A DNA stretch of 64,000 bases from an uncultured Lachnospiraceae bacterium (GTDB lineage Bacteria > Bacillota > Clostridia > Lachnospirales > Lachnospiraceae): NCBI GenBank assembly GCA_910588535.1, contig CAJUOO010000006.1, positions 6,515 to 70,514 on the forward strand, written 5' to 3'. Numbering within the stretch: position 1 is the first letter of the stretch; the number at the start of each line of letters is the position of its first letter. Positions 27,151-36,767 of the stretch are shown piece after piece. A model generated the notes under the pieces. It had not been told where the DNA came from and made no database searches. It saw nothing but the letters and a program-made list of their open reading frames with translations. A program made the position numbers and the translations under genes.

Positions 27151-28440
27151 TTATGTGGTAAGCAACAACATCGCAAGCATCCAAGCTATGCCAAGCGCCG
27201 CTCCAGCCAAAAATCGAGTGCGCAGCCAGCCCGTGCAGATCAGAGGAAGCTCCTCCACCTTCTCCGCCAAACATGCAGGATGCTTAAATCCCACAATTAC
27301 CAACAGAAGAATCGTATACAAGGATGCCACCATATCAATTCCGCCAATCTCAAATCTCTTTATCACAATATAGGCGGCAAGCAGACATGCCCAGCCAATA
27401 TCCAGTATCATAAAGATCCGGATATCCTTGTGTAAAAATGCACTTAGCACACTGATTGGCACAAGCAGCATAAAAAACTCTGGCTTCCAATTTGTCAAGC
27501 ACAAAGTAACTGTTCCTGATAACCCGATAAAAAATGTGGCATAGCCAACCAACTCCTTCTTCGATCTTGTGTGTGTAAAATAAGACCAGCCTAGAATCAC
27601 TACAAAGAAAAACAACACATACTGAATCACAAAAATGCCAATATTTAGCCCGGCCTCAAAATTTGCATTGATATCAAACAGATTTACATTCTGAAACAGT
27701 ATTGGATGATTCTGGTAAATCAGACATTCCAGCAAAAATGGAAGCGCCGCCAAAACAATATCCACACACAATCGACAAAGCCGCTTTTCCTTCAGCAGCA
27801 GAAGTGGAAGAAATAACACCCAGATATATTGCAAACAACCTATCGCCACTGCAAAACAACCAACAAAACCCCATCGGTTATTTCTTAGATAAAAAAACAG
27901 CCCAAGCATCACGAAAAAAAGAGGGATTATCATAACACTCCAGTAGGAGAATTGCAGAAAAAATCCCAAAGGCATGGTAAACACCGCAGAGGCACATAAC
28001 TTTGCCTTTTTCTTTCCCATGCCAATCTCACAGGCTATCTTATACACCAGATAGGTACTTGCCAGATACAATAATACAGGCAAAAGTTTATACCACACAA
28101 GTACAAAAAACGGCACCTCCGGCATAGGAAAACGAACCAGAAACGTAAGCTTAAGCGGCAGGTTCCACACGGCGTAGATCACATAGATAAGTGGCATATA
28201 TGCCAACTCTCTTATCCCACATTCCCTGCCATATTCATAAAAATCCAGAAAACGGCGATTTAGATAGCCAAAGCTTGCCCCCGCCGTCTGAACAAGTGAT
28301 TCCGCGTCACAAAACAATAGCATGGAAAGCAGTACTGCCAACACAACAAGATAATCTGCCACAGTAAAAGGCTTCACAGGTCTAATAAGCTCCCCAGCAT
28401 CTTCCTTTAGTACTTTAAGCAAACGAAACTCCTTTTTCAA
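27151..28440 (-). CDS. GT-C type membrane glycosyltransferase without the beta domain (paralogue 3)
   Basis: 429 residues starting at TTG 28440; no in-frame ATG precedes the first membrane segment. It shares the loops and membrane layout of the two genes downstream (YMPLIYVIYAVWNLPLKL, YKLLPVLLYLASTYLVYKIA), but stops right after the last membrane segment (TRFLAGAALGIAW...), so the outward beta domain is absent. The frame is intact, so it may still be an active transferase or a divergent copy. Confidence 0.65.
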   Translation of the reverse strand: MKKEFRLLKVLKEDAGELIRPVKPFTVADYLVVLAVLLSMLLFCDAESLVQTAGASFGYLNRRFLDFYEYGRECGIRELAYMPLIYVIYAVWNLPLKLTFLVRFPMPEVPFFVLVWYKLLPVLLYLASTYLVYKIACEIGMGKKKAKLCASAVFTMPLGFFLQFSYWSVMIIPLFFVMLGLFFYLRNNRWGFVGCFAVAIGCLQYIWVLFLPLLLLKEKRLCRLCVDIVLAALPFLLECLIYQNHPILFQNVNLFDINANFEAGLNIGIFVIQYVLFFFVVILGWSYFTHTRSKKELVGYATFFIGLSGTVTLCLTNWKPEFFMLLVPISVLSAFLHKDIRIFMILDIGWACLLAAYIVIKRFEIGGIDMVASLYTILLLVIVGFKHPACLAEKVEELPLICTGWLRTRFLAGAALGIAWMLAMLLLTT

Positions 28441-28508
28441 TTCCTGTTCATCCTTTCCTGTTAATCCCTCCTACACCACACCTCGGCACTGCAGTTCACC
28501 CTGCTCTC

Positions 28509-30503
28509 TCAAGGAGCTATCTGCACTGTAAAATCTGCACTGTCCAAGGAAAAATTGCGGTTATAGTAAGGGTCGCCCGATTCCAGCAGCTCTCGATAGC
28601 GCTCTCGAAACATTCGAACCTCATTTTCAAAGCGGATACGCTTTTCCTCTGTGTTTTCAAAGCCTCTGGAACGCGACTCATAATGCGTCAGCTCCGCATA
28701 AGGATTAAAAACCACAAGCAGCCCCTTTTCACGGATGCGCAGACAAAAATCCACATCATTAAATGCTACAGTAAATCTCTCGTCCAATCCATTTAACTCA
28801 TCAAACAATGCCTTTCTCACCAACAGACACGCTCCCGTCACAGCACTCACATCCTGTGCATAGTAGAGCCTTCCCATATATCCCAGATTTTCCTTTGACA
28901 CTCCATAATGGCTGTGTCCTGCGGCACGGTGCGCACCAAGCCCTATCACGACCCCGGCATGCTGCACAGTATCATCGGGATAATATAACTTTGCCCCCAC
29001 AGCTCCCACATCTGGACGCTGCCCGTACATAAGAAGCTCTTCCAGCCAATCACTGTTAATAACCTCTGTATCATTGTTCAAGAGCAACAGATATTCGCCC
29101 TTTGCAAATCCAGCGCCAAAATTATTGATCGCAGCGTAATTAAAACCTGAATCCCATTTTACCACAGATACATTGGATAGTGTATTAAGATATTCATAAT
29201 ATTCAAAGGTTTCAGCATCTACGCTATTATTCTCGATTACAATTATCTCAAAATTACGGTACGAGGATTTATCCAAGATCGAGTCAATGCATCTGGTCAG
29301 ATCATCCACATGATCCTTATTGGGTATTAAGATTGAGATCAGTGGCTGAATCGTCAACTTATAATGGATGCGATATATGGTAGGAAATGCCTTTGTGCTC
29401 TCCACTGTCGCCTCAATTCCAAGAGCTGCCAGATTATCATGCACCACTCGTTTCCCTGCCTCAATCGCATATGGTTTAGAATTAATATCAGACGCGACAG
29501 AATTAGGATGAGAGCGCCAATAATACAACAGCTTCTGTATATGTCTCACCTTCCTAGCCGCCTGTGTAAGTCTCAGAATCAGATCATGATCCTGACTGCC
29601 ATCATATTGGCGGAAGGTCCCTGCCTTCTTAAGAAGCTCTGCGTCAAAAACAGAAAGATGGCAGATGTAATTATTAGCCAACAAATTATCAAAGGCATAA
29701 TCTGGTTTAAAATGATATGTGATAATCTTTCTAATATCATTCCCCTCAAAGGTCGCCTCATCTGTATAGATATAATCTGCATCTTCCTCGCAGATTACCC
29801 TCATACACTCATATAGGGCGCTAGGATGTAAAATATCATCATGATCAAACAGAGCCATATACTCCCCTGTCGCCATCTCAAAACAGATATTGGTATTTTT
29901 TGCAATTCCTTGATTCTCTATCTTTTTATAATGAATCCGGGAATCCATCTTGCATATCTTATCACAATATGCTCCCACTTCCGTATGTGCATCATCACTG
30001 CCATCGACAAGACATAGCTCCCAGTTTCTATAGGTCTGTTGCCTGCAGGAATCAATCATCTCATCCAAAAACCGAATCGGCGTATTATAGAGAGGAACTA
30101 GGATGCTAAAACGAATATTTTTCTGGAACTGTGTATTTTCCTGAGCTCTCCTGACCTCATCTGGCAGAAAAATACGGTTCCACTCGCCCTTTCCTGTCTG
30201 CTTTTCCCTGTGCTTCCTCCATATCCGCCGGACACAGCCTGTCAGCCCATATTTCCCAAGCACATTTTTCACGCGCTTTCCTTTGCGAAAAACAAACCTC
30301 GCCGGCTTCAATGAGCGCCATACAAAAGAATTTTGATAATGATCCAGTGCCTTGATAAGCTCACCCTTCTCTCGCTCAAGCTGCCCTGCCTGTTCTTTTA
30401 ATCTGCGGATATCAAGCAGATCCTTTCTATAATCTTCCATCTGCCCATAATATAATTTCTTATAATGCTCCGCCAACATGCGGTCCTTATCTGTTTCCGT
30501 CAT
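28509..30503 (-). CDS. Large glycosyltransferase with two GT2 domains
   Basis: 664 residues. The first 100 contain a coiled coil and the motif FVWRSLKPAR often seen before glycan-polymerising GT domains. A first GT2 fold runs from about 125 (FSILVPLYNTPIRFLDEM, ALFDHDDI) to 340. A second runs from about 365 (ISILIPNKDHVDDL, LLLNNDTEV, FNDVDFCLR). Two catalytic units in one chain suggest alternating sugar addition, for example to build a rhamnan-like backbone. It is cytosolic or membrane-edge and sits directly after the export permease gene. Confidence 0.82.
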   Translation of the reverse strand: MTETDKDRMLAEHYKKLYYGQMEDYRKDLLDIRRLKEQAGQLEREKGELIKALDHYQNSFVWRSLKPARFVFRKGKRVKNVLGKYGLTGCVRRIWRKHREKQTGKGEWNRIFLPDEVRRAQENTQFQKNIRFSILVPLYNTPIRFLDEMIDSCRQQTYRNWELCLVDGSDDAHTEVGAYCDKICKMDSRIHYKKIENQGIAKNTNICFEMATGEYMALFDHDDILHPSALYECMRVICEEDADYIYTDEATFEGNDIRKIITYHFKPDYAFDNLLANNYICHLSVFDAELLKKAGTFRQYDGSQDHDLILRLTQAARKVRHIQKLLYYWRSHPNSVASDINSKPYAIEAGKRVVHDNLAALGIEATVESTKAFPTIYRIHYKLTIQPLISILIPNKDHVDDLTRCIDSILDKSSYRNFEIIVIENNSVDAETFEYYEYLNTLSNVSVVKWDSGFNYAAINNFGAGFAKGEYLLLLNNDTEVINSDWLEELLMYGQRPDVGAVGAKLYYPDDTVQHAGVVIGLGAHRAAGHSHYGVSKENLGYMGRLYYAQDVSAVTGACLLVRKALFDELNGLDERFTVAFNDVDFCLRIREKGLLVVFNPYAELTHYESRSRGFENTEEKRIRFENEVRMFRERYRELLESGDPYYNRNFSLDSADFTVQIAP

Positions 30504-30522
30504 ATTCTATACCTTTCTGCCA

Positions 30523-31365
30523 TCACAACACATCTGCAAAATGCTTTTCCAGCTTCTTAAAAGCAAGTGTTCCAGCCATGCCAATAAACAGCGCCACGAC
30601 CCAGAAATATAAAGTCCACTCACCCTTCTCCCAAAACCAGACCTTATCAAGAAACGCGTCCCGATAGCCGCTTGTAATATAGTAGATTGGATTTAGCTTC
30701 AAGATGCGGTGTATGTTGGGTGTCAGCCAATTCATATCATTGGTATCCCACATAATTGGTGTCAGCCACATAAAAAACTGCAAAAGTATATTTACAATCT
30801 GCCCCAGATCACGGAAAAACACTACCATGGACGCCGTGATATAGGACAACCCCAGAACCAGAACCACCGTTGCAAAACTATAATAAAAAACCTGCAGCAT
30901 ATAGATATGAGGTGCCATCCCAAAGCATAAGTAAATCCCCGTTAAAAGAGCGATAAAAAACAGATGCACATACGCAGCCGATATAATCTTAACCATAGGC
31001 AGCACACTGATCTTAAACACTACCTTTTTCACCAGATAGGAAAATTCCATCAGGCTATTTGTCGCGCTGAGAAGTGCCTCCTGAAAAAAAAGATATGGCA
31101 CAATACCCACAGTCAGCCAGAGCGCAAAAGGCACATCCCTTTTCATTCCCTGCTTAAATCCCACCTGAAACACTAAAATATAAATAGAAACTGTGACGAT
31201 CGGCTGCACAAATGCCCATATAATTCCCAGATAGGAAGCAGCATACCTGCTCTTAAAATCCTTGTTTGCCAGATCAAGAATAAGCCTTCGGTTTCGGTAC
31301 ACATCGCGAAACCAGCCAGATGCCAGCCCCCATGTTCTGATCATTCCATTTTTTAACCTTCCCAT
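30523..31365 (-). CDS. Polysaccharide ABC export permease (Wzm type)
   Basis: 280 residues from ATG 31365, which is 5 nt after the methyltransferase stop. About six membrane segments follow a cytosolic start that has RNRRLILDLANKDFKSRYAAS, typical of ABC-2 O-antigen and teichoic acid exporters. It pairs with the ATPase at 32719-33993. The upstream extension of the frame overlaps the methyltransferase gene and is not needed. Confidence 0.9.
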   Translation of the reverse strand: MGRLKNGMIRTWGLASGWFRDVYRNRRLILDLANKDFKSRYAASYLGIIWAFVQPIVTVSIYILVFQVGFKQGMKRDVPFALWLTVGIVPYLFFQEALLSATNSLMEFSYLVKKVVFKISVLPMVKIISAAYVHLFFIALLTGIYLCFGMAPHIYMLQVFYYSFATVVLVLGLSYITASMVVFFRDLGQIVNILLQFFMWLTPIMWDTNDMNWLTPNIHRILKLNPIYYITSGYRDAFLDKVWFWEKGEWTLYFWVVALFIGMAGTLAFKKLEKHFADVL

Positions 31366-31369
31366 GTTA

Positions 31370-32722
31370 TTATCCCTTACGCCTGTGCACAATATTGCCA
31401 ATCTTTCGAAGTGGTGAGGTAAACCTCCAGCTCGTCGAGCCCAGCAGTTCCTGAAGACTTCCCGATACAACATTCACACGATCACGCAATACCTCATTCT
31501 CTGCCTTTAGCGCGCTGATCTCTCGAAGTGCAGACTGATATTGTGCTTCCTTCTCCTCAAGCCTCGCCTCGTGCTTTTTGTACTCATTTTGCATATATTC
31601 CCATATTCCCTGAAAATACTCTGCTATCCCGTGAACCATCAATGCATCGATTGTGACATAGCGAAATACAAAAGTGACATGATGAAATCTCCGCCCCTCT
31701 GCGGGCGCATAGACTGTCAGCGGATCCGCCGTAGTAAAAATATACTTATCTTTATCATGATAAGCATCATTTCCCTCCATATAATGAAGAGGCTTTTTCT
31801 CCTCCCCTATCTGATCTGAGGCCTCCACCATCTCTACCATGCATGGAGAATTAAGCGGATCGATGCGGATACTTCTAACCCTCTCAGGCACATCAAACTC
31901 CAACTTCTGGAGCCCCTTTGTGTCCTCCACCGGATAGGTTCTTGCCATATCCTCGGTAAAGCCATCACCCTGACTCATAAATATCTGGATATAATATGGA
32001 TGCGTGCCACTCTTAATATAATTCTCTGTCTCCTCCACAAATTCTGCACCCTTTTTGACCTCATAGACAAATTGATAGATATCCCCGTAAGGGCGCAGCT
32101 TCCAGAAACTCTCATCAATCCCTGCGACAGCCTGATAGGTTGTCTCTATCTCCGTCGCTCCAACTGGCGCGTAGGTTGCAAACCTTTTTGCCACTGTTAG
32201 CCCCGTGCGGTTCATGGCATGCTCCACACTATTCTTGGTAAAAAAATGAATATGAGTATTATCCAAAAGCCCTACCTTTGTGTATTCAAATTCATGATTA
32301 AGAAGATTGATAAGCACCGAATTATGTCCCAGATTCGGCACGGAAAAAAGTATGGAGCCATCCTGCTTTAACAGACTTTTCGCCTGTATCAGAACTTCCT
32401 CTGGATCACGCAAATGCTCCAACACATCCGCAAAGGTTATATAATCAAACCGGATCGTTTCAAATCGCTTCATCCATGAGAAGGTCTCTATATCATCCAC
32501 CACCAGATCCTCTCCATAGCGCAGTGCTTCCTTGCCCGCCTTCTCATCGATCTCCACCAGATAGATCTTACAGTCAAGTGCCTCCTTGAGATACTTTGTC
32601 ATACGCCCATTTGCAGGACCAAATTCCAGCACCGTGGAGCCTCTTTTTATCTGGTTAATAATAAGAGAAAGAGAATTTGTATTCACCATATCCAAGTCAA
32701 AATCATATTTCGATTCTATCAT
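31370..32722 (-). CDS. Methyltransferase with C-terminal coiled coil, possible chain terminator
   Basis: 450 residues. Residues about 15-200 are a class I SAM methyltransferase (VLEFGPANGRMTKYL; VEIDEKA; FADVLEHLRDPEEVL). A middle beta-rich part (about 240-370) is followed by a coiled coil (EYKKHEARLEEKEAQYQSAL) and an end motif STSWRFTSPLRKIG. ATG 32722 overlaps the Wzt stop as ATGA, so the two are translationally coupled. In E. coli O9a, a methyltransferase with a coiled coil (WbdD) caps the chain and sets its length; the layout here is similar, but function is inferred. Confidence 0.8.
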   Translation of the reverse strand: MIESKYDFDLDMVNTNSLSLIINQIKRGSTVLEFGPANGRMTKYLKEALDCKIYLVEIDEKAGKEALRYGEDLVVDDIETFSWMKRFETIRFDYITFADVLEHLRDPEEVLIQAKSLLKQDGSILFSVPNLGHNSVLINLLNHEFEYTKVGLLDNTHIHFFTKNSVEHAMNRTGLTVAKRFATYAPVGATEIETTYQAVAGIDESFWKLRPYGDIYQFVYEVKKGAEFVEETENYIKSGTHPYYIQIFMSQGDGFTEDMARTYPVEDTKGLQKLEFDVPERVRSIRIDPLNSPCMVEMVEASDQIGEEKKPLHYMEGNDAYHDKDKYIFTTADPLTVYAPAEGRRFHHVTFVFRYVTIDALMVHGIAEYFQGIWEYMQNEYKKHEARLEEKEAQYQSALREISALKAENEVLRDRVNVVSGSLQELLGSTSWRFTSPLRKIGNIVHRRKG

Positions 32723-33993
32723 TCTGCCCTCCATGCCGGAGCATCTGCAGCACAAGTATGCCGCCAGTGATGATTTAAAACCACCACACCCTCCGCAATA
32801 TAATCCATCAAGACAAAGAACTTCTTGATCTGAGACTTATAATCAAAATTCACCGTTGCCGTTCTGTCAAATAACGCTGTATCAAAATAATAATTTCCCC
32901 CCGTCAAATTAAAGCCATCATAAGTCAGCGCCACCATATTCTGACCTTTCTTCCACGGGATCTCCATATGATCCAAAAGAGTGTTTAAGCCACAGATATA
33001 TTCGTGATCGATGCTTCGAATCGCCACCCCAAGCACTGGCTGTGCAACATGCTCTTCATATACTTGATACCACACCTGAAGTGTCACATCCTCCCCTTGA
33101 TGTATCTCGGAGATCTCTTCCCCCTGTTTATTTATCAGCATCACTCTCTCGATCTCAGCGATTGTGTGTTCCTCCAGCTTAGGAGGCTCCTCTGCCTGTT
33201 CCTGTATTTCCTCCTGCGGTTCCCTATCTGTCAGCGCCTGATATTCTTCCAGTTTAAGACCACTTTTTAGGAAATCAGTATATTGATCCGTCACCACCTC
33301 CGCAGCTCCGTCCATCACCATATCACCCTCATTGATCCAAATCACACGGCTACAAAAACGCTTAATCATATTGACATCATGGCTGACAAACAGAATCGTC
33401 TTCCCCGCCTGCATAAATTCCATAAATTTATCCATGCACTTCATCTGGAACCTTGTATCACCCACTGCAAGTGCCTCATCCACAATTAAAATCTCTGGGT
33501 CCACATGGATCGCCACCGCGAAGGCTAAGCGCACAAACATGCCGCTGGAATAGGTTTTTACCGGCTGCCAGATAAAATCTCCAATATCGGCAAAGGCGAC
33601 GATGCTGTCAATCCGCTTCTCCATCTCCTCCCGCGAGATTCCCATGATCGTCCCATTGAGATAGATATTCTCCATACCAGTAAATTCCATATTAAAGCCC
33701 GCCCCCAGCTCAAGCAGTGCTGAGATCCTGCCATCTATCTGCTTGGTACCGCCCGTCGGGCTTAACACGCCTGTCAGAATCTTAAGCAATGTGGACTTTC
33801 CGCTGCCATTTTTGCCCACAAAACCAACCGACTCTCCACGCTCTATCTGAAAAGAAATGTCCTTCAGTGCATAAAAATCTCTGGAATATTTCTTGTGGGA
33901 CAGTGAAAACGTCTCCTTAAACCGATCCTGCGGTCTATTATACAATCTGTAGATCTTGGTGATATGCGCAAGGTTAATCACTGTTTCACCCAT
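32719..33993 (-). CDS. Polysaccharide ABC export ATPase with C-terminal extension (Wzt type)
   Basis: 424 residues. The ABC domain has Walker A GKNGSGKST near residue 60, signature YSSGMFVRLAFA and Walker B ILIVDEALAVGD. After a Glu-rich linker (about 250-275) a C-terminal beta domain of about 150 residues resembles Wzt_C, which in O-antigen export reads a cap on the non-reducing end. That fits the methyltransferase coupled to it. Confidence 0.92.
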   Translation of the reverse strand: MGETVINLAHITKIYRLYNRPQDRFKETFSLSHKKYSRDFYALKDISFQIERGESVGFVGKNGSGKSTLLKILTGVLSPTGGTKQIDGRISALLELGAGFNMEFTGMENIYLNGTIMGISREEMEKRIDSIVAFADIGDFIWQPVKTYSSGMFVRLAFAVAIHVDPEILIVDEALAVGDTRFQMKCMDKFMEFMQAGKTILFVSHDVNMIKRFCSRVIWINEGDMVMDGAAEVVTDQYTDFLKSGLKLEEYQALTDREPQEEIQEQAEEPPKLEEHTIAEIERVMLINKQGEEISEIHQGEDVTLQVWYQVYEEHVAQPVLGVAIRSIDHEYICGLNTLLDHMEIPWKKGQNMVALTYDGFNLTGGNYYFDTALFDRTATVNFDYKSQIKKFFVLMDYIAEGVVVLNHHWRHTCAADAPAWRAE

Positions 33994-34018
33994 ATATTAC
34001 CTCATTTTTGTCTCCTGC

Positions 34019-34582
34019 TTATAAAAGGCTCTTAATTCCCGGCCACTTCTGATCCTTCTCTGAGAAAATAAGCTCCATACCCTCCGGTATCGGCCACTTA
34101 ACACCAATATCTGGATCGTTCCATATCAGCCCACCCTCATCATTTGGATGATAGAAATCCGTACACTTATAAGCAAACTCTGCCATCTCTGACAGAACCA
34201 AAAAACCATGCGCAAAATTCTTTGGAACAAAGAATTGTTTCTTATTCTCTGCAGACAAAATCACTCCATACCACTTTCCATACGTCTTTGAGCCGGGGCG
34301 CAGATCCACTGCCACATCAAATACTTCACCACTGACCACACGGACAAGCTTGTCCTGCGGATATTCCTTCTGAAAATGCAGTCCCCGAAGCACACCCCTT
34401 CTTGAGCCAGACTGATTATCCTGAACAAATGTTACGTCAATCCCTGCCTCCTTAAAATCTGCCGCATGATAAGTCTCGACAAAATAACCTCTGGCATCCC
34501 CAAACACAGTCGGCTCAATCACCTTCAGTCCCTCAATTACCATGCCATCACATTCACACTCTGTCACTGTAATCTTTCCCAT
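34019..34582 (-). CDS. rfbC: dTDP-4-dehydrorhamnose 3,5-epimerase
   Basis: 187 residues; family motifs are GDARGYFVETYH and the active-site LRGLHFQKEYPQDKLVRV. It acts in dTDP-L-rhamnose synthesis with rfbA, rfbB and rfbD here. The start follows GGAAATGAGGAA. Confidence 0.95.
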   Translation of the reverse strand: MGKITVTECECDGMVIEGLKVIEPTVFGDARGYFVETYHAADFKEAGIDVTFVQDNQSGSRRGVLRGLHFQKEYPQDKLVRVVSGEVFDVAVDLRPGSKTYGKWYGVILSAENKKQFFVPKNFAHGFLVLSEMAEFAYKCTDFYHPNDEGGLIWNDPDIGVKWPIPEGMELIFSEKDQKWPGIKSLL

Positions 34583-34608
34583 CGCTCTTCCTCATTTCCG
34601 TGCAAAAT

Positions 34609-35487
34609 TTATAATCCTTCTGCCACCTCTACCAGATATCTGCCATATGCCGTCTTCATAAGTGGCTCTGCTAATTTCAAAAGCTGTTCCTTTGAGATAA
34701 AGCCTCTCTTGTAGGCGATCTCCTCGATACAGGAGACATACAGTCCCTGCCTTTTCTGAAATGCCGCGACAAAATCCGCCGCATCCAAAAGCGCGTCATG
34801 ATTGCCCGTGTCCAGCCACGCAAAGCCTCGCCCTAATGTCTCCACATGGAGAGTTCCTCTGGTGAGATACTCGTTGTTCACACTGGTGATCTCAATCTCC
34901 CCGCGCTTGGACGGCTTGACATTTTTCGCGATCTCTACGACATCATTATCATAGAAATAAAGTCCCGGCACAGCATAATTAGATTTTGGCTTCTCTGGCT
35001 TTTCCTCAATCGAGATCGCTCTTCCATCTGCATCAAATTCCACTACACCATACTCTCTGGGATCTCTTACATAATAACCAAAGATCGTGGCTCCCGGCTC
35101 ACTCTCCGTGCGCTCTGCAACGCGCTTAAGCACAGCAGAAAAACTCTGTCCATAGAAAATATTATCTCCAAGAATCAGCGCCACATGATCCTTTCCGATA
35201 AATTCCTCCCCGATAATAAATGCGTCCGCAAGTCCTCTCGGCGACTCCTGAATCGCATACGCAAGCTTCATGCCAAGCTGGCTTCCATCACCCAAAAGCT
35301 CCTCAAAAACCGGAAGATCCCGCGGTGTGGAAATAATTAACACCTCCCGTATACCCGCAAGCATCAAGATAGAAAGTGGATAATAGATCATAGGCTTGTC
35401 ATACACTGGCATAATCTGCTTGCTGATCGCCTTTGTGAGCGGATATAAGCGTGTTCCTGAACCACCAGCTAATATAATTCCCTTCAT
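34609..35487 (-). CDS. rfbA: Glucose-1-phosphate thymidylyltransferase
   Basis: 292 residues, full length for the family. GGSGTRLYPLT at the start, LGDNIFYG in the middle, and the short-form C-terminus mark it as RmlA. It makes dTDP-glucose. It follows rfbB after an 86-nt gap containing a hairpin. Confidence 0.96.
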   Translation of the reverse strand: MKGIILAGGSGTRLYPLTKAISKQIMPVYDKPMIYYPLSILMLAGIREVLIISTPRDLPVFEELLGDGSQLGMKLAYAIQESPRGLADAFIIGEEFIGKDHVALILGDNIFYGQSFSAVLKRVAERTESEPGATIFGYYVRDPREYGVVEFDADGRAISIEEKPEKPKSNYAVPGLYFYDNDVVEIAKNVKPSKRGEIEITSVNNEYLTRGTLHVETLGRGFAWLDTGNHDALLDAADFVAAFQKRQGLYVSCIEEIAYKRGFISKEQLLKLAEPLMKTAYGRYLVEVAEGL

Positions 35488-35524
35488 ATTGTAACCTCCA
35501 TACTTAAACTTTTACACAAAGACA

Positions 35525-35552
35525 TCTCCCTATAAGCCTGATTACAGGGAGA
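35525..35552. other. Hairpin in the rfbB-rfbA gap
   Basis: TCTCCCTATAA (35525-35535) pairs with TTACAGGGAGA (35542-35552) with one mismatch. On the minus strand it is followed by only a weak T-rich tail, so partial termination or mRNA processing are both possible. Confidence 0.45.
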
Positions 35553-35573
35553 CATCCTATTCCATATGGGATA

Positions 35574-36665
35574 TTATTCAGTTATTTTGTCATGGTACAT
35601 CTCATCATAATACTTCTGATATTCACCACTTGTCACATTCTTCATCCATTCCTCATTCTCAAAGAACCATGCAATAGTCTTCTTTATCCCATCCTTAAAC
35701 ATTGTCTCTGGCTCCCAGCCGATCTCTGCTTTGATTTTATCAGGAGCGATCGCATATCTTCTGTCATGCCCCTTTCTATCCTCCACATAAGCGATCAGAT
35801 CATAGCTTATCTTCTGTTTTCTCGGATCCTCATCGGAGAGCATCTCCTTGAGAGTATCGAGAATAATATGGATGATCTCAATATTCTGCTTCTCATTATG
35901 TCCGCCAATATTATATCTCTCGCCCAGACGTCCGTTTTCCTGAACCATGTCGATCGCTTTGGCATGATCGTCTACATACAACCAATCTCTGACATTCTTT
36001 CCATCTCCATACACAGGGAGCTTCTTTCCCTGAAGAGCATTATTAATAATCAGCGGTATCAGCTTCTCTGGGAACTGATACGGCCCATAATTATTGCTGC
36101 AATTTGTAATATTCGCCGGAAACTTGTAGGTGTCCACATATGCCTTTACCAGCATATCTGAGGAAGCCTTACTCGCCGCATATGGACTGTGTGGATCAAG
36201 CGGCGTCGTCTCATAAAAATAGCCATCTCCGTCGGGAAGGGAACCATATACCTCATCTGTCGAGACATGCAAAAATCTCTTATTCGGCTTGTAGGTACCA
36301 TCCCCCAATTCCCAGCTCTCCTTTGCTGCATTTAACATAACCAATGTTCCTAGAACATTCGTCTGCACAAAAACCTCCGGGTTTACAATACTTCTGTCCA
36401 CATGGCTCTCCGCTGCAAAATGCACAACCCGGTCAATATCATTCTCAGCAAAAATCCTGCGAATACTATCTGAATCACAGATATTCGCTTTTACAAAAGT
36501 ATAATTAGGATTTTCCTCTACTCCCTTTAAATTTTCCAAATTTCCCGCATAAGTCACACAATCCACATTAATGATGCGGATGCTATCCCCATATTTACGA
36601 AACATATAATGAATATAATTAGAACCAATAAAACCTGCTCCGCCTGTCACCAGATATGTTTTCAT
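35574..36665 (-). CDS. rfbB: dTDP-glucose 4,6-dehydratase
   Basis: 363 residues from ATG 36665 (GAGGG 5 nt upstream). NAD motif TGGAGFIGSNYI, catalytic THR/ASP/GLU region HVSTDEVYG and YAASK are all present. It makes dTDP-4-keto-6-deoxyglucose, the second step to dTDP-rhamnose. Confidence 0.95.
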   Translation of the reverse strand: MKTYLVTGGAGFIGSNYIHYMFRKYGDSIRIINVDCVTYAGNLENLKGVEENPNYTFVKANICDSDSIRRIFAENDIDRVVHFAAESHVDRSIVNPEVFVQTNVLGTLVMLNAAKESWELGDGTYKPNKRFLHVSTDEVYGSLPDGDGYFYETTPLDPHSPYAASKASSDMLVKAYVDTYKFPANITNCSNNYGPYQFPEKLIPLIINNALQGKKLPVYGDGKNVRDWLYVDDHAKAIDMVQENGRLGERYNIGGHNEKQNIEIIHIILDTLKEMLSDEDPRKQKISYDLIAYVEDRKGHDRRYAIAPDKIKAEIGWEPETMFKDGIKKTIAWFFENEEWMKNVTSGEYQKYYDEMYHDKITE

Positions 36666-36767
36666 CATTTCCCTCATTTCTGCTGCACTGTCATGTGCGC
36701 ATTTTAATTAATCTTAAACATTACCTCTACAAGATTGTACCATTTTCCAAAAATTTCTTCAACTACT

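Noticed and set aside
27151..28440. Truncated pseudogene of the GT-C family
   Set aside because: The frame is intact over the full membrane part and ends cleanly after the last helix, so loss of the outer domain does not by itself mean it is broken.
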